From NCBI GenBank assembly GCA_016292255.1, contig JAEEZZ010000017.1, forward strand, positions 1-34,021: a stretch of 34,021 nt of DNA, written 5' to 3'. Source of the stretch: Oscillospiraceae bacterium. GTDB taxonomy: Bacteria; Bacillota; Clostridia; Oscillospirales; Oscillospiraceae. The notes under the pieces were generated by a model. It searched no databases and was not told the origin of the DNA. It was given only the letters and a program-made list of their open reading frames with translations. Of the stretch, positions 15,026 through 21,965 are shown one piece after another. A program made the translations under genes and the position numbers. Within the stretch, counting starts at the first letter, position 1. Every line of letters starts with the position of its first letter.

Positions 15026-15373
15026 TTATGCGTAGATCAGTTCGTGGAGGACGATTTCCTCCACACGGTTTTTGATGTTGTTCATGGCGGCGACCCAATC
15101 CATTTGATCGTCGGCTTTGAGGACTTCCGTGACGCCTTCACGCTGAGCCATCTGTGTGGTGAGACGCTCCATCATTTCGTTGGCCTGACGGTCGATCTCC
15201 TCCAGGTGAGCATTGAGAGTCCCGTTCAGCAGCATTCCATCGAAGATGCCACGGTGGTGATTGCGTAGGTATTGATGCCGCATGGTGCCGTACTTGCCGA
15301 TTCTTGGAGCCTCCGGGGCTTCCAGGTCGGGGATCAGATAATCGCCGTGTCGATGGTAAGTCAATTCTTTCAT
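15026..15373 (-). CDS. TnpV family transposon-encoded protein
   Basis: The 115-residue protein begins MKELTYHRHGDYLIPDL and contains IGKYGTMRHQYLRNH, HLEEIDRQANEMMERL and REGVTEVLKADDQMDWV, the typical pattern of the TnpV family found in Firmicutes conjugative and mobilisable transposons. The molecular role of TnpV is not settled. The start at 15373 has GAGGAGGA seven bases upstream; an in-frame TTG at 15379 is less likely. The small gene at 15393-15563 precedes it by 19 bases, a pairing common for this family. No recombinase, excisionase or relaxase gene is seen nearby, so this is probably a remnant of a mobile element. Confidence 0.88.
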   Translation of the reverse strand: MKELTYHRHGDYLIPDLEAPEAPRIGKYGTMRHQYLRNHHRGIFDGMLLNGTLNAHLEEIDRQANEMMERLTTQMAQREGVTEVLKADDQMDWVAAMNNIKNRVEEIVLHELIYA

Positions 15374-15392
15374 GATCAATCCTCCTCGGTCG

Positions 15393-15563
15393 TCATCGTT
15401 TGATTCTTCTCGTTGTGGCTTTTAACAGCTTGAGCAGCAGCGCGTCAATGTCCTCCGTCGGCTTCCCGTTTCGGTTCAGATCATTTCGGAAGTGGTTCAT
15501 CCCCACAATCGCGAGCCGGTGCTCAAAGTCGTCCAAGTACAAATAGCGTTTATCTCGTTTCAA
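15393..15563 (-). CDS. small protein paired with TnpV, TTG start
   Basis: This 56-residue frame starts at a TTG at 15563 with AAGGAGG seven bases upstream and ends 19 bases before the TnpV start. The product begins MKRDKRYLYLDDFEHRLAI and ends in a basic tail (KATTRRIKR). A short YLYLDDFE protein upstream of TnpV is a recurrent arrangement in Clostridia mobile elements as I recall it; the function is unknown. A promoter with correct spacing lies just upstream (15587-15615). Confidence 0.65.
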   Translation of the reverse strand: MKRDKRYLYLDDFEHRLAIVGMNHFRNDLNRNGKPTEDIDALLLKLLKATTRRIKR

Positions 15564-15586
15564 AGCTAACGCCTCCTTTCGGCTTT

Positions 15587-15615
15587 ATTGTAACCGAAGG
15601 AAGCGAACTTGTCGA
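15587..15615 (-). promoter_or_regulatory. sigma-A promoter for the TnpV pair
   Basis: On the minus strand TCGACA (15615-15610) and TACAAT (15592-15587) are 17 bases apart, each one base off consensus. The transcript would start near 15580, about 17 bases before the TTG at 15563. Confidence 0.6.
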
Positions 15616-15672
15616 ATGTGCGAAACAGAAAAATTGCCATTGAACAGTTGTCCTCATAGATCTGTACATACA

Positions 15673-15720
15673 GCAAAAGCCTGTAGAACAACCATTTAAG
15701 GTTGAACTACAGACTTTTGC
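15673..15720. terminator. long hairpin, probable terminator of the 15811-16020 gene
   Basis: Two 21-base arms (15673-15693 and 15700-15720) pair with three non-Watson-Crick positions around a 6-base loop. The outer arms carry AAAAG and CTTTT, as in bidirectional terminators with the A and T tracts inside the stem. It lies 90 bases after the stop of the minus-strand cysteine-rich gene. It could alternatively mark an end of the TnpV element. Confidence 0.55.
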
Positions 15721-15810
15721 TTGCCTCACAATGCCAGGACTATGATTTCAGAATACTTCCTTATCAGCCTCTGGCATCATGCCTGCGGTTTTTTTATGTC
15801 TGAAAAACGG

Positions 15811-16020
15811 TCAAAGCTTGAAATCCTCTTCCTTGAACTGCCCGAAGTCTACGAGCTTGCTCCGGCTCGGCTTCCGCTTCAGCGGATCATACCGAAAATG
15901 ACGGCAGTGATTGTCGGGGGATACAAAACCCTTTTTCGGGCAGAGCAGCGTTTCACTGTCGGTTTGCCCCGATCTGGCGCAGTAAGCGCAGATTTTTTCA
16001 ATATCCTTCCGAAACAGCAT
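15811..16020 (-). CDS. small four-cysteine protein
   Basis: The start at 16020 (MLFRKDIEKICAYCARSG) follows AGGAGG; the longer frame to 16074 is discarded because it runs through the promoter. The 69-residue protein has C11-x2-C14, C27 and C39, spacing that suits a single zinc site. A basic segment (YDPLKRKPSRSK) follows, and the end is acidic and aromatic. Proteins of this shape are common in Clostridia genomes near sporulation and cell-division genes, but no function is known to me. It has a good promoter of its own (16046-16074) and sits at the boundary between the accessory region and the core genes. Confidence 0.7.
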   Translation of the reverse strand: MLFRKDIEKICAYCARSGQTDSETLLCPKKGFVSPDNHCRHFRYDPLKRKPSRSKLVDFGQFKEEDFKL

Positions 16021-16045
16021 GGTTTTCCTCCTGCGTTTTTTCTTT

Positions 16046-16074
16046 ATTATAGCACATCCGTCGCGCATTTCCAA
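16046..16074 (-). promoter_or_regulatory. sigma-A promoter for the four-cysteine protein
   Basis: On the minus strand TTGGAA (16074-16069) and TATAAT (16051-16046) are 17 bases apart, and the -10 is extended (TGCTATAAT). The expected transcript begins close to 16039, about 19 bases before the ATG at 16020. Confidence 0.7.
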
Positions 16075-16087
16075 TCGCTTTTTGCGC

Positions 16088-17005
16088 TCAAGCGAGAATA
16101 ATTGCCAGCAGCAGGGCGACCCCAGCCTGAAGCAGCTTGCGTTTCAGATATGGAGCCATCGGCAGCTCCGCCCCCGCGAGGACCTGTATGGCCTGCAAAT
16201 GGACGCAAAAGCCGCCCCAGCAGATCAGAAACGCCGCCAGCGGCAGGGCGGCGGGCGAATGGATCCCACCCAGGGATGCAAGCCCGCCGGTCAACTCCAG
16301 CATACCGAATACCAGGGCCCGCAGGAGCACGGGGAGCCTGGAAAGCTGCAGCGCAGGGATCAGGCAGGCGCAGACGGCCTGAAAAAACGCGACTGCGCCG
16401 GTGAGCCGGAGCATGGCGGCGGCGCTCTCCGCCAAGCAGCCGGACAGGACGGCGGCCATCGGCTCCGGTGGCGCCGCCGGGCGGGGCCTTCTTGGGATGT
16501 CTGCCGCTGTGTTCCTGCGGAAGATCAGCCCGGTGAGAAGGACGGAGGCAAGCTGGATCAGAAGCAGCTTGAGCCCGATGCCCGGCGCGCCCAGCACAGC
16601 CCCCGCCGTGCCCAGCAGAAACGCGGGGCCTGCGTTGTTGCACAGCCCGGCCAGCCGCGCGGCCTCCTGCTTGGAAAGCTGCCCTGTTTTGCAGGCGGAA
16701 GCGGCGAGCTGCGCCCCCAGAGGAAAGCCGCCCAGCATCCCCAGCAGCAGCGGCAGAGCGCCGGCCCCGGAGAGCCCGAACAGCCCCCGCATCCAGCGCT
16801 CTGCAAAGCGCCCCGGTCCGTCTGCAGCGTGGAGCCGGATCATGCAGCCGGCCAGGACGCTCACCGGAAACAGAGACGGAATGAGCACCCTTCCGCAGAA
16901 GGATAAGCCGGCGCGGATCCCTTCCCCGGCAGCGTCGGAGAATCGAAGAAACAGCCCGATCCCCGCCAGCAGGAGCCCTGTCTCAAGCGCAGTTCGTTTT
17001 CCCAT
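16088..17005 (-). CDS. ylbJ: YlbJ-like sporulation integral membrane protein
   Basis: The start at 17005 (MGKRTALETGLLLAG) follows GGGAGG; the longer frame to 17101 would enter the yqfC leader. The 305-residue protein has roughly seven to eight hydrophobic segments and two Gate/nucleoside-recognition-like blocks. The first, with LIPSLFPVSVLAG, GGFPLGAQLAA and ARLAGLCNNAGPAFLLG, is the hallmark of the YlbJ group. YlbJ in Bacillus is needed for normal spores and is made in the mother cell. It is divergent from yqfC-yqfD, also sporulation genes, and they share an 84-base intergenic region, which supports the assignment. The ylbJ symbol rests on motif and context and not on a full alignment. Confidence 0.75.
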   Translation of the reverse strand: MGKRTALETGLLLAGIGLFLRFSDAAGEGIRAGLSFCGRVLIPSLFPVSVLAGCMIRLHAADGPGRFAERWMRGLFGLSGAGALPLLLGMLGGFPLGAQLAASACKTGQLSKQEAARLAGLCNNAGPAFLLGTAGAVLGAPGIGLKLLLIQLASVLLTGLIFRRNTAADIPRRPRPAAPPEPMAAVLSGCLAESAAAMLRLTGAVAFFQAVCACLIPALQLSRLPVLLRALVFGMLELTGGLASLGGIHSPAALPLAAFLICWGGFCVHLQAIQVLAGAELPMAPYLKRKLLQAGVALLLAIILA

Positions 17006-17027
17006 CGTATCCGCCTCCCGGAAAAGG

Positions 17028-17060
17028 GTATGCAAGAACGGGGGCCTGTTTGCATACACT
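17028..17060 (+). promoter_or_regulatory. inverted repeat and sigma-E-like -10 box upstream of yqfC
   Basis: CATACACT at 17053-17060 matches the sigma-E -10 consensus and lies about 29 bases before the TTG start of yqfC, as expected for a mother-cell gene. A -35 box of the sigma-E type at 14-15 bases is not convincing. The -10 overlaps the right arm of an 8-base perfect inverted repeat (GTATGCAA 17028-17035, TTGCATAC 17050-17057) whose arms are two helical turns apart, suggesting a regulator site. Confidence 0.45.
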
Positions 17061-17088
17061 GAACCACGAATTTTGTGAGGTGAACGGC

Positions 17089-17367
17089 TTGAAGCAAGCA
17101 AGAACCGTGGCGCAGCGGATCCTGAGCTGTGCGGATTATCCGGGGGAGATCCTGACCGGGGTTCCGGTGGTGGAGCTCAAGGGCGTCTCTGAGGCGGTGA
17201 TTCTGAATCATCGGGGCGTGATCGCCTATGGCGACGGGGAGGTCCGGATCGCCTCCGCGCTGGGGCCGGTGACTGTGGCCGGGACCGGTCTGCAGATCCG
17301 GCGAATGAATCGGGAACGGATCGTTCTGAACGGCGTGATCCGACGGGTGGAGATCGAACAATGCTGA
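17089..17367 (+). CDS. yqfC: sporulation protein YqfC
   Basis: The start is a TTG at 17089 with GAGGTGA five bases upstream; the ATG at 17050 lies in the promoter. The 92-residue product belongs to the YabP/YqfC family: PGEILTGVPVVELKGVSEAVILNHRGVIAYGDGEVRIAS, then a strand-rich end. The length is usual for YqfC (about 93 residues in Bacillus). It precedes and overlaps yqfD by seven bases, the conserved order. Family members are made in the mother cell under sigma-E and are needed for spore formation; the exact job is not known. The upstream CATACACT box fits this control. Confidence 0.85.
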   Translation: MKQARTVAQRILSCADYPGEILTGVPVVELKGVSEAVILNHRGVIAYGDGEVRIASALGPVTVAGTGLQIRRMNRERIVLNGVIRRVEIEQC

Positions 17368-18575
17368 GATTACTGCGCGGTACGGTGGAGATCGAGGTCA
17401 CCGGCGCTTCTGCCGCTCTTTGTCTGAATCGCTGGACGGCGGCTGACCTGCCGTTCTGGGCCTTGCAGACCGATTCGGAGCTGGTGTTCCGCTGCCGTGT
17501 TTATGAGTCCGACCTGGAGCGGATCCGGCGGGAGGCTGCCCATGCCTGGTGCGAGATACGGGTGCTGCGGCGCTTCGGACTGCCGGGTGTCTTGCGGCAG
17601 CTCCGGCGAAGGCCGATCCTTGCGGTCGGGCTTCCCCTGGCTGTGGCCCTGGCGTTCTTTCTGCAGAGCTTCGTCTGGTTCCTCCGGGTGGAGGGCAACG
17701 AACGGGTGACAGAGCAGGAGATCCTGCAAAACCTCTGGGAGGAGGGCGTCCGCTTCGGCGCGTGGGGGCCTGCCCTGAATTCCGAAAAGCTGAAAAACCG
17801 GATGCTGAACCGGATCCCGGCGCTCTGCTGGTTGGCTGTCACCCGGGAAGGCGGTGTCGTGACGGTTTCGGTGGCGGAGCGGGAGTCGGTGGAGCCCCGG
17901 ACGGAGACCGAAGGGGTGGCGCATATTGTGGCCGCCCGGGCCGGGATCATCCGCGAAATATCCGTCATCAACGGCTTCACAGACCGAAAACCGGGGGATG
18001 CGGTGATGGAGGGAGATATTCTGATCTCCGGCCTGGCCCAGTGGACCACCCACCTGCAGGCCACCCGCGCCATGGGAGAGGTCTATGCCGATACCCTCCG
18101 GGTCTCAGAGCTGCTTTGCCCCGCCGCGGCGCTGAAAAAAACCTATACCGGCCGGAGCGAGACCTGCACCACCATCATCTTTCAAAGAAAAAGAAGAAAA
18201 ATATCAGGAAACAGTAGCATTTTTGGTAGCAGTTGTGATAAAATGATAGACACAAGTATGTGGATCCTGCCGGGGGGCTATGTTCTGCCGGTGACGGTGG
18301 AGACCGTGACCCTGCTGGAATACACGCTGGAGCCGGTGCAGCTCTCCCGGGAAGACGCGGAAGCGCTGCTTGCGCCGGAGTCCCTGCGTCTGACGCGGGC
18401 GCAGATGGTGGCCGGGCGCGTGGAGAGCGGATCCACAGCGATCAATATGACCCAGGACAGCTATCGCTGCCGGGGCGTCTGGAACTGCGTGGAGCTGATT
18501 TCCAAAACGCTGCCGGTGGAGCTGTTCGGAGAGGATGAGGCAAATGGAGAAACTGATCAACGCGGAGCGAATTGA
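17361..18575 (+). CDS. yqfD: sporulation protein YqfD
   Basis: The ATG at 17361 overlaps the yqfC stop, indicating translational coupling. The 404-residue length matches YqfD. A short cytoplasmic domain is followed by a membrane segment (about 89-108, ILAVGLPLAVALAFFLQSFVWF), and then a large extracytoplasmic part with VEGNERVTEQEILQNL and a run of beta-strand repeats. It acts with YqfC during sporulation in the mother cell membrane. A patch at 18181-18240 contains only 18 G or C in 60 bases, against a GC-rich gene; it encodes a plausible segment of the family (IIFQRKRRKISGNSSIFGSS), so the frame is intact but the composition is odd. Its end overlaps the phoH start by 32 bases. Confidence 0.88.
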   Translation: MLRLLRGTVEIEVTGASAALCLNRWTAADLPFWALQTDSELVFRCRVYESDLERIRREAAHAWCEIRVLRRFGLPGVLRQLRRRPILAVGLPLAVALAFFLQSFVWFLRVEGNERVTEQEILQNLWEEGVRFGAWGPALNSEKLKNRMLNRIPALCWLAVTREGGVVTVSVAERESVEPRTETEGVAHIVAARAGIIREISVINGFTDRKPGDAVMEGDILISGLAQWTTHLQATRAMGEVYADTLRVSELLCPAAALKKTYTGRSETCTTIIFQRKRRKISGNSSIFGSSCDKMIDTSMWILPGGYVLPVTVETVTLLEYTLEPVQLSREDAEALLAPESLRLTRAQMVAGRVESGSTAINMTQDSYRCRGVWNCVELISKTLPVELFGEDEANGETDQRGAN

Positions 18576-19542
18576 ACAGATCATCAGCGTGTTCGGCAAT
18601 TTCGATGAGAACGTCAAGCGGATCGAGCAGACCTTCGACGTCCAGGTGACCAACCGAGGCACGGAGCTCAAGGTCTCCGGCGAGGCTGAGGCCGCGGAGA
18701 AGGCGGGCAAGGCCATCGAGGGCCTGCTGCAGCTGGCCGCCAAGGGCGAGACCATCGACGAGCAAAAGGTCCGCTATCTGATCGACCTGGTGCGGACCGG
18801 CAACGAGGATCAGATCGGCGAGATGGCCAAGGACGTGGTCTGCATCACGGCCAAGGGCAAGCCCATCAAGGCCAAGACCTTGGGCCAGCAGCGCTATATG
18901 AAGGCCATTATGAACAATACCATCACCATCGGCGTGGGCCCTGCCGGTACCGGCAAGACCTACCTGGCGGTGGCTGCTGCGGTGGCCGCCTTCCGGGAGA
19001 AGAGCGTCAACCGCATCATTCTGACCCGTCCCGCTGTGGAGGCGGGGGAGCGGCTGGGCTTCCTGCCCGGTGATCTGCAAAACAAGGTAGATCCCTACCT
19101 GCGGCCCCTCTATGACGCCCTGTTCGATATGCTGGGCCCGGAGACCTATCAGAAGTACCTGGAAAAGGGCAATATCGAAGTGGCCCCCCTGGCCTATATG
19201 CGCGGCAGGACTTTGGATGACAGCTTTATTATTCTGGACGAGGCCCAGAATACCACCCGGGAGCAGATGAAGATGTTCCTCACCCGCCTGGGCTTCGGCT
19301 CCAAGATCGTCATTACCGGCGACGTGACCCAGATCGACCTGCCTGCCGACAAGACCAGCGGGCTGAAGGAAGCCCTGAAGGTGCTGGAAAATATCCCGGA
19401 TATCGCCATTTGCAAGCTCTCCCCGTCGGACGTGGTGCGCCACGCTCTGGTGCAGAGCATTGTGGCGGCCTACGATAAATACGAAAGCGCAAAGAATGTG
19501 CCGGAAAAGAAAGTACCCGTGAAAAACTATCGAAAGAGATGA
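18544..19542 (+). CDS. phoH: PhoH family protein
   Basis: The start at 18544 (MEKLINAERIEQ) has GGAGAGG nine bases upstream; an ATG at 18535 would be too close to that site. The 332-residue protein has an N-terminal KH-like segment (about 20-65) and a PhoH P-loop ATPase domain with Walker A GPAGTGKTYLA at about 132-142, AGERLGFLPGD, and Walker B FIILDEAQNTT at about 224-234. PhoH proteins are RNA-linked ATPases or helicases of the SF1-related type; next to ybeY they are tied to rRNA maturation. The order yqfD-phoH-ybeY-era is conserved in Firmicutes and supports the call. Confidence 0.92.
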   Translation: MEKLINAERIEQIISVFGNFDENVKRIEQTFDVQVTNRGTELKVSGEAEAAEKAGKAIEGLLQLAAKGETIDEQKVRYLIDLVRTGNEDQIGEMAKDVVCITAKGKPIKAKTLGQQRYMKAIMNNTITIGVGPAGTGKTYLAVAAAVAAFREKSVNRIILTRPAVEAGERLGFLPGDLQNKVDPYLRPLYDALFDMLGPETYQKYLEKGNIEVAPLAYMRGRTLDDSFIILDEAQNTTREQMKMFLTRLGFGSKIVITGDVTQIDLPADKTSGLKEALKVLENIPDIAICKLSPSDVVRHALVQSIVAAYDKYESAKNVPEKKVPVKNYRKR

Positions 19543-19547
19543 ACTCC

Positions 19548-20045
19548 ATGAAGAATAACATTGTGATCACCTTCCGGATCGAAAAGAGCGTGCGCCGCCT
19601 GCCCCTCTGGATGCACCTGAAAAAGTGCATTGAAGCCACCCTGGAGGCGGAGGGCGTCCCCGTGCCCTGCGAGATCAACGTCCTGGTGGCGGACAACCAG
19701 ACCATCCGTGCCATCAACAAGGCCTACCGGAATATCGACAAGGAAACGGACGTGCTGTCTTTCCCCATGTTCCAATTTGAGCCGGGGAAGCTGCCGAAGG
19801 ATCTTTCGGAATATCTGGATCCAGAAACCGGGCTGCTGCCCCTGGGGGATATGGCCATTTCCTACGAAAAGGCCCAGGCCCAGGCCAAGGAGTTCGGCCA
19901 CAGCACCAAGCGGGAGCTGGGCTATCTGACCATCCACTCCATCCTGCACCTGCTGGGCTACGACCACATGGACGAGGGCCCCATGAAAAAGCAGATGCGC
20001 GCCCGGGAGGAAGCCATCTGCGCGGCCATCGACCTGGAACGGTAA
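19548..20045 (+). CDS. ybeY: endoribonuclease YbeY (rRNA maturation factor)
   Basis: The 165-residue protein carries the YbeY zinc motif HSILHLLGYDH, with three histidines spaced H-x3-H-x5-H near 130-140, and the upstream signature NKAYRNIDKETDVLSFP. YbeY is a single-strand endoribonuclease that matures the 3' end of 16S rRNA and takes part in ribosome quality control. Two starts are possible: an ATG at 19539 that overlaps the phoH stop as ATGA, and one at 19548 with AGAG nine bases upstream; I chose 19548, but both keep the domain whole. It lies between phoH and era, the usual order. Confidence 0.92.
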   Translation: MKNNIVITFRIEKSVRRLPLWMHLKKCIEATLEAEGVPVPCEINVLVADNQTIRAINKAYRNIDKETDVLSFPMFQFEPGKLPKDLSEYLDPETGLLPLGDMAISYEKAQAQAKEFGHSTKRELGYLTIHSILHLLGYDHMDEGPMKKQMRAREEAICAAIDLER

Positions 20046-20054
20046 ACTACGTAG

Positions 20055-20092
20055 GGACAAGCACCTGTGCCCTTCATGGGTATTGCTTGTCC
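20055..20092. repeat. palindromic element between ybeY and era
   Basis: GGACAAGCA (20055-20063) and TGCTTGTCC (20084-20092) are perfect 9-base arms, and the loop contains a further CCC/GGG pair. It occupies most of the 90-base gap in an otherwise tightly packed operon and has no T-run on the plus strand. It resembles the short palindromic intergenic repeats of gut Clostridia, but copy number cannot be judged from one window. Confidence 0.5.
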
Positions 20093-20135
20093 GCTTTGCG
20101 CTATAACATGAGCTATGAACCAAAGGAGTAAAAAC

Positions 20136-21029
20136 ATGAATACAAAATCCGCTATGATCGCCATCTGCGGGCGGCCCAACGTGGGCAAGTCCACCCTGAC
20201 CAACACCATCGTCGGGGAGAAGGTGGCCATCGTTTCCAATAAGCCCCAGACCACCCGGAACCGCATCTGCGGCATCTTAGACCGGGGGGATACCCAATTC
20301 GTTTTCATGGACACCCCGGGCTTCCACAAGCCCAGAACGAAGCTGGGCGACTACATGATCAACGTGGTGGAGGAATCCGTCTCCGACGTGGACGTGGTGC
20401 TTCTCCTGGTGGAGCCCATTGCCAACATCGGCCCCCAGGAGGAGGCTCTGATCGCCCAATTCCGCCAGCGCGGCGTCCCGGCCGTGCTGGTGATCAACAA
20501 GATCGACGAGGTGGAGGACAAGGATCAGCTTCTGGCCGTGTTCGCCGCCTATAAGGACGCGTATAACTTCGACGCGATCATTCCCATCTCCGCCAAGACC
20601 GGAGAGGGCGTGGACGATCTGCTGAAAACCTGCGAGGGTTACGCGGTGGAATCCCCCTGGTTCTTCCCGGAGGGCATGACCTCCGACCAGCCGGAGCGCC
20701 AGGTGATCGCCGAGATCATCCGGGAGAAGATGCTCTGGAACCTGGACAAGGAGATCCCCCACGGCACCGCTGTGGAGATCACCAAGTTTTCCGAGCGGGA
20801 CAACGGCATCATCGACGTGGACGCCACCATCTACTGCGAAAAGGCCAGCCACAAGGGCATCATCATCGGCAAGGGCGGCCAGATGCTGAAAAAGATCAGC
20901 ACCCAGGCCCGGGCGGACTGCGAGCGCTTCATGGGGACCAAGGTCTACCTCCAGACCTGGATCAAGGTCAAAGAGAATTGGCGGGACAGCGACTTCATGA
21001 TCCGTAATTTTGGCTATTCTGACCAATAA
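20136..21029 (+). CDS. era: GTPase Era
   Basis: The start at 20136 (MNTKSAMIAICGRPN) follows AAGGAG; the upstream ATG at 20115 has no such site. The 297-residue protein has the GTPase motifs G1 GRPNVGKST (12-20), a threonine-rich switch I (KPQTTRNRICG), G3 DTPG near 60, G4 NKID near 124 and G5 SAKTGEG, followed by a C-terminal KH domain with IIGKGGQMLKKI. Era binds the 3' end of 16S rRNA and helps assemble the 30S subunit at the membrane. It sits in the ribosome-maturation cluster with ybeY and phoH. Confidence 0.96.
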   Translation: MNTKSAMIAICGRPNVGKSTLTNTIVGEKVAIVSNKPQTTRNRICGILDRGDTQFVFMDTPGFHKPRTKLGDYMINVVEESVSDVDVVLLLVEPIANIGPQEEALIAQFRQRGVPAVLVINKIDEVEDKDQLLAVFAAYKDAYNFDAIIPISAKTGEGVDDLLKTCEGYAVESPWFFPEGMTSDQPERQVIAEIIREKMLWNLDKEIPHGTAVEITKFSERDNGIIDVDATIYCEKASHKGIIIGKGGQMLKKISTQARADCERFMGTKVYLQTWIKVKENWRDSDFMIRNFGYSDQ

Positions 21030-21094
21030 AATGCCGGCATAAGCGGGCCGTCTTCGGGAAAGCTAATCCCAACGAACGGAAGGGAGGCTTTCTC

Positions 21095-21289
21095 ATGGAC
21101 GAGCTTATGCAGCTCTGGAAGTCGTTTGTCAACTCCGGTGCGCCGGAGCTTTATCTGCTGTACCGGCAGGCCGCCACGGATTATCCGCCCGCGCCGGAGT
21201 GGAGGGAATATGTTCATCAAGACCGAAGCCATCGTGCTCCGCGAGGTGGAGATCAACGAGGCGGACAAGCTCCTGGATCTGCTCTCTAA
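21095..21289 (+). CDS. YqzL-like small protein overlapping recO
   Basis: An ATG at 21095 preceded by AGGGAGG starts a 64-residue frame. Its beginning (LMQLWKSFVNSGAPELYLLYRQ) resembles the W-x2-F-x2-SG-x4-YLLY pattern of YqzL, a protein of about 47 residues encoded between era and recO in Bacillus, so both sequence and position agree. Oddly, the frame runs on through the recO start and overlaps recO by 80 bases; the tail (HQDRSHRAPRGGDQRGG) is basic and unlike YqzL, so it looks like read-through beyond a lost stop. The function of YqzL is unknown. Confidence 0.6.
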   Translation: MDELMQLWKSFVNSGAPELYLLYRQAATDYPPAPEWREYVHQDRSHRAPRGGDQRGGQAPGSAL

Positions 21290-21965
21290 GGATCGGGGCC
21301 TGCTGACGGTGAAGGCCGGGGGCGTCCGCAGGGGAAGCTCCCCGCTGAAAAGCGCCTGCCAGCTGCTGACCCTTTCGGAGTTCACCATAGAGGACTACCG
21401 CGGGAAGCTTACCCTGCGGGAGGCAAATCCCTTGGAGCAGTTCCGCTCCCTGCGGGAGGATATCGAGCTGCTGGCCCTGGGCTCCTACTTTGCCCAGGCT
21501 GCCGGGGCCGTGGCCCAGGCCGACGCCCCCAGCCCGGAGCTGCTGCAGCTGCTCTGCAACGCCCTTTTTGCGCTGGCAAGCCAGGGCAGGCCCCAGCCCC
21601 TGGTCAAGGCGGGCTTTGAGCTGCGCCTGGCCTGCCTGGCGGGCTTTTCGCCGGATCTCTCCGCCTGCGCGGTCTGCGGGGCGGAGGCGCCGGATCGCTT
21701 TGACCTGTCCCGGGGGACCCTCTCCTGCGCCGCCTGCCGGGAGGGAGACTCCGGGATCCGCCTGCCTCTGACGCCGGGGATGCTGCTGGCCATGCGCTAT
21801 ATCGTCTGGTGCGAGCCGAAGCGCCTGTTTTCCTTCCGCCTGGAGGAGGAGAGCCTGCTGGCCCTGAGCGCCCTCACGGAGGCCTATCTGATGACCCAAC
21901 TGGAACATAGCTTTTACACCCTGGACTTCTATAAGTCCCTGCTGCATTATGGAGAAACAATATGA
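21210..21965 (+). CDS. recO: DNA repair protein RecO
   Basis: The start at 21210 (MFIKTEAIVLREVEINEADK) has GGAGGG immediately upstream. The 251-residue protein has an N-terminal OB fold (VLREVEINEADKLLDLLSKDRGLLTVKAGGVRR), a helical middle and a four-cysteine zinc site (CAVCGAEA near 154-161, CAACREG near 174-180). RecO loads RecA with RecR and anneals strands in recombinational repair. Its start lies inside the YqzL-like frame and its stop overlaps mutS2 (ATGA), so the three are translated from one mRNA. Confidence 0.92.
   Translation: MFIKTEAIVLREVEINEADKLLDLLSKDRGLLTVKAGGVRRGSSPLKSACQLLTLSEFTIEDYRGKLTLREANPLEQFRSLREDIELLALGSYFAQAAGAVAQADAPSPELLQLLCNALFALASQGRPQPLVKAGFELRLACLAGFSPDLSACAVCGAEAPDRFDLSRGTLSCAACREGDSGIRLPLTPGMLLAMRYIVWCEPKRLFSFRLEEESLLALSALTEAYLMTQLEHSFYTLDFYKSLLHYGETI

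Noticed and set aside
17025-17032. CATACCCT as a sigma-E promoter for ylbJ
   Set aside because: The implied transcript start falls in the ribosome binding site of ylbJ; mentioned only as part of the inverted repeat.
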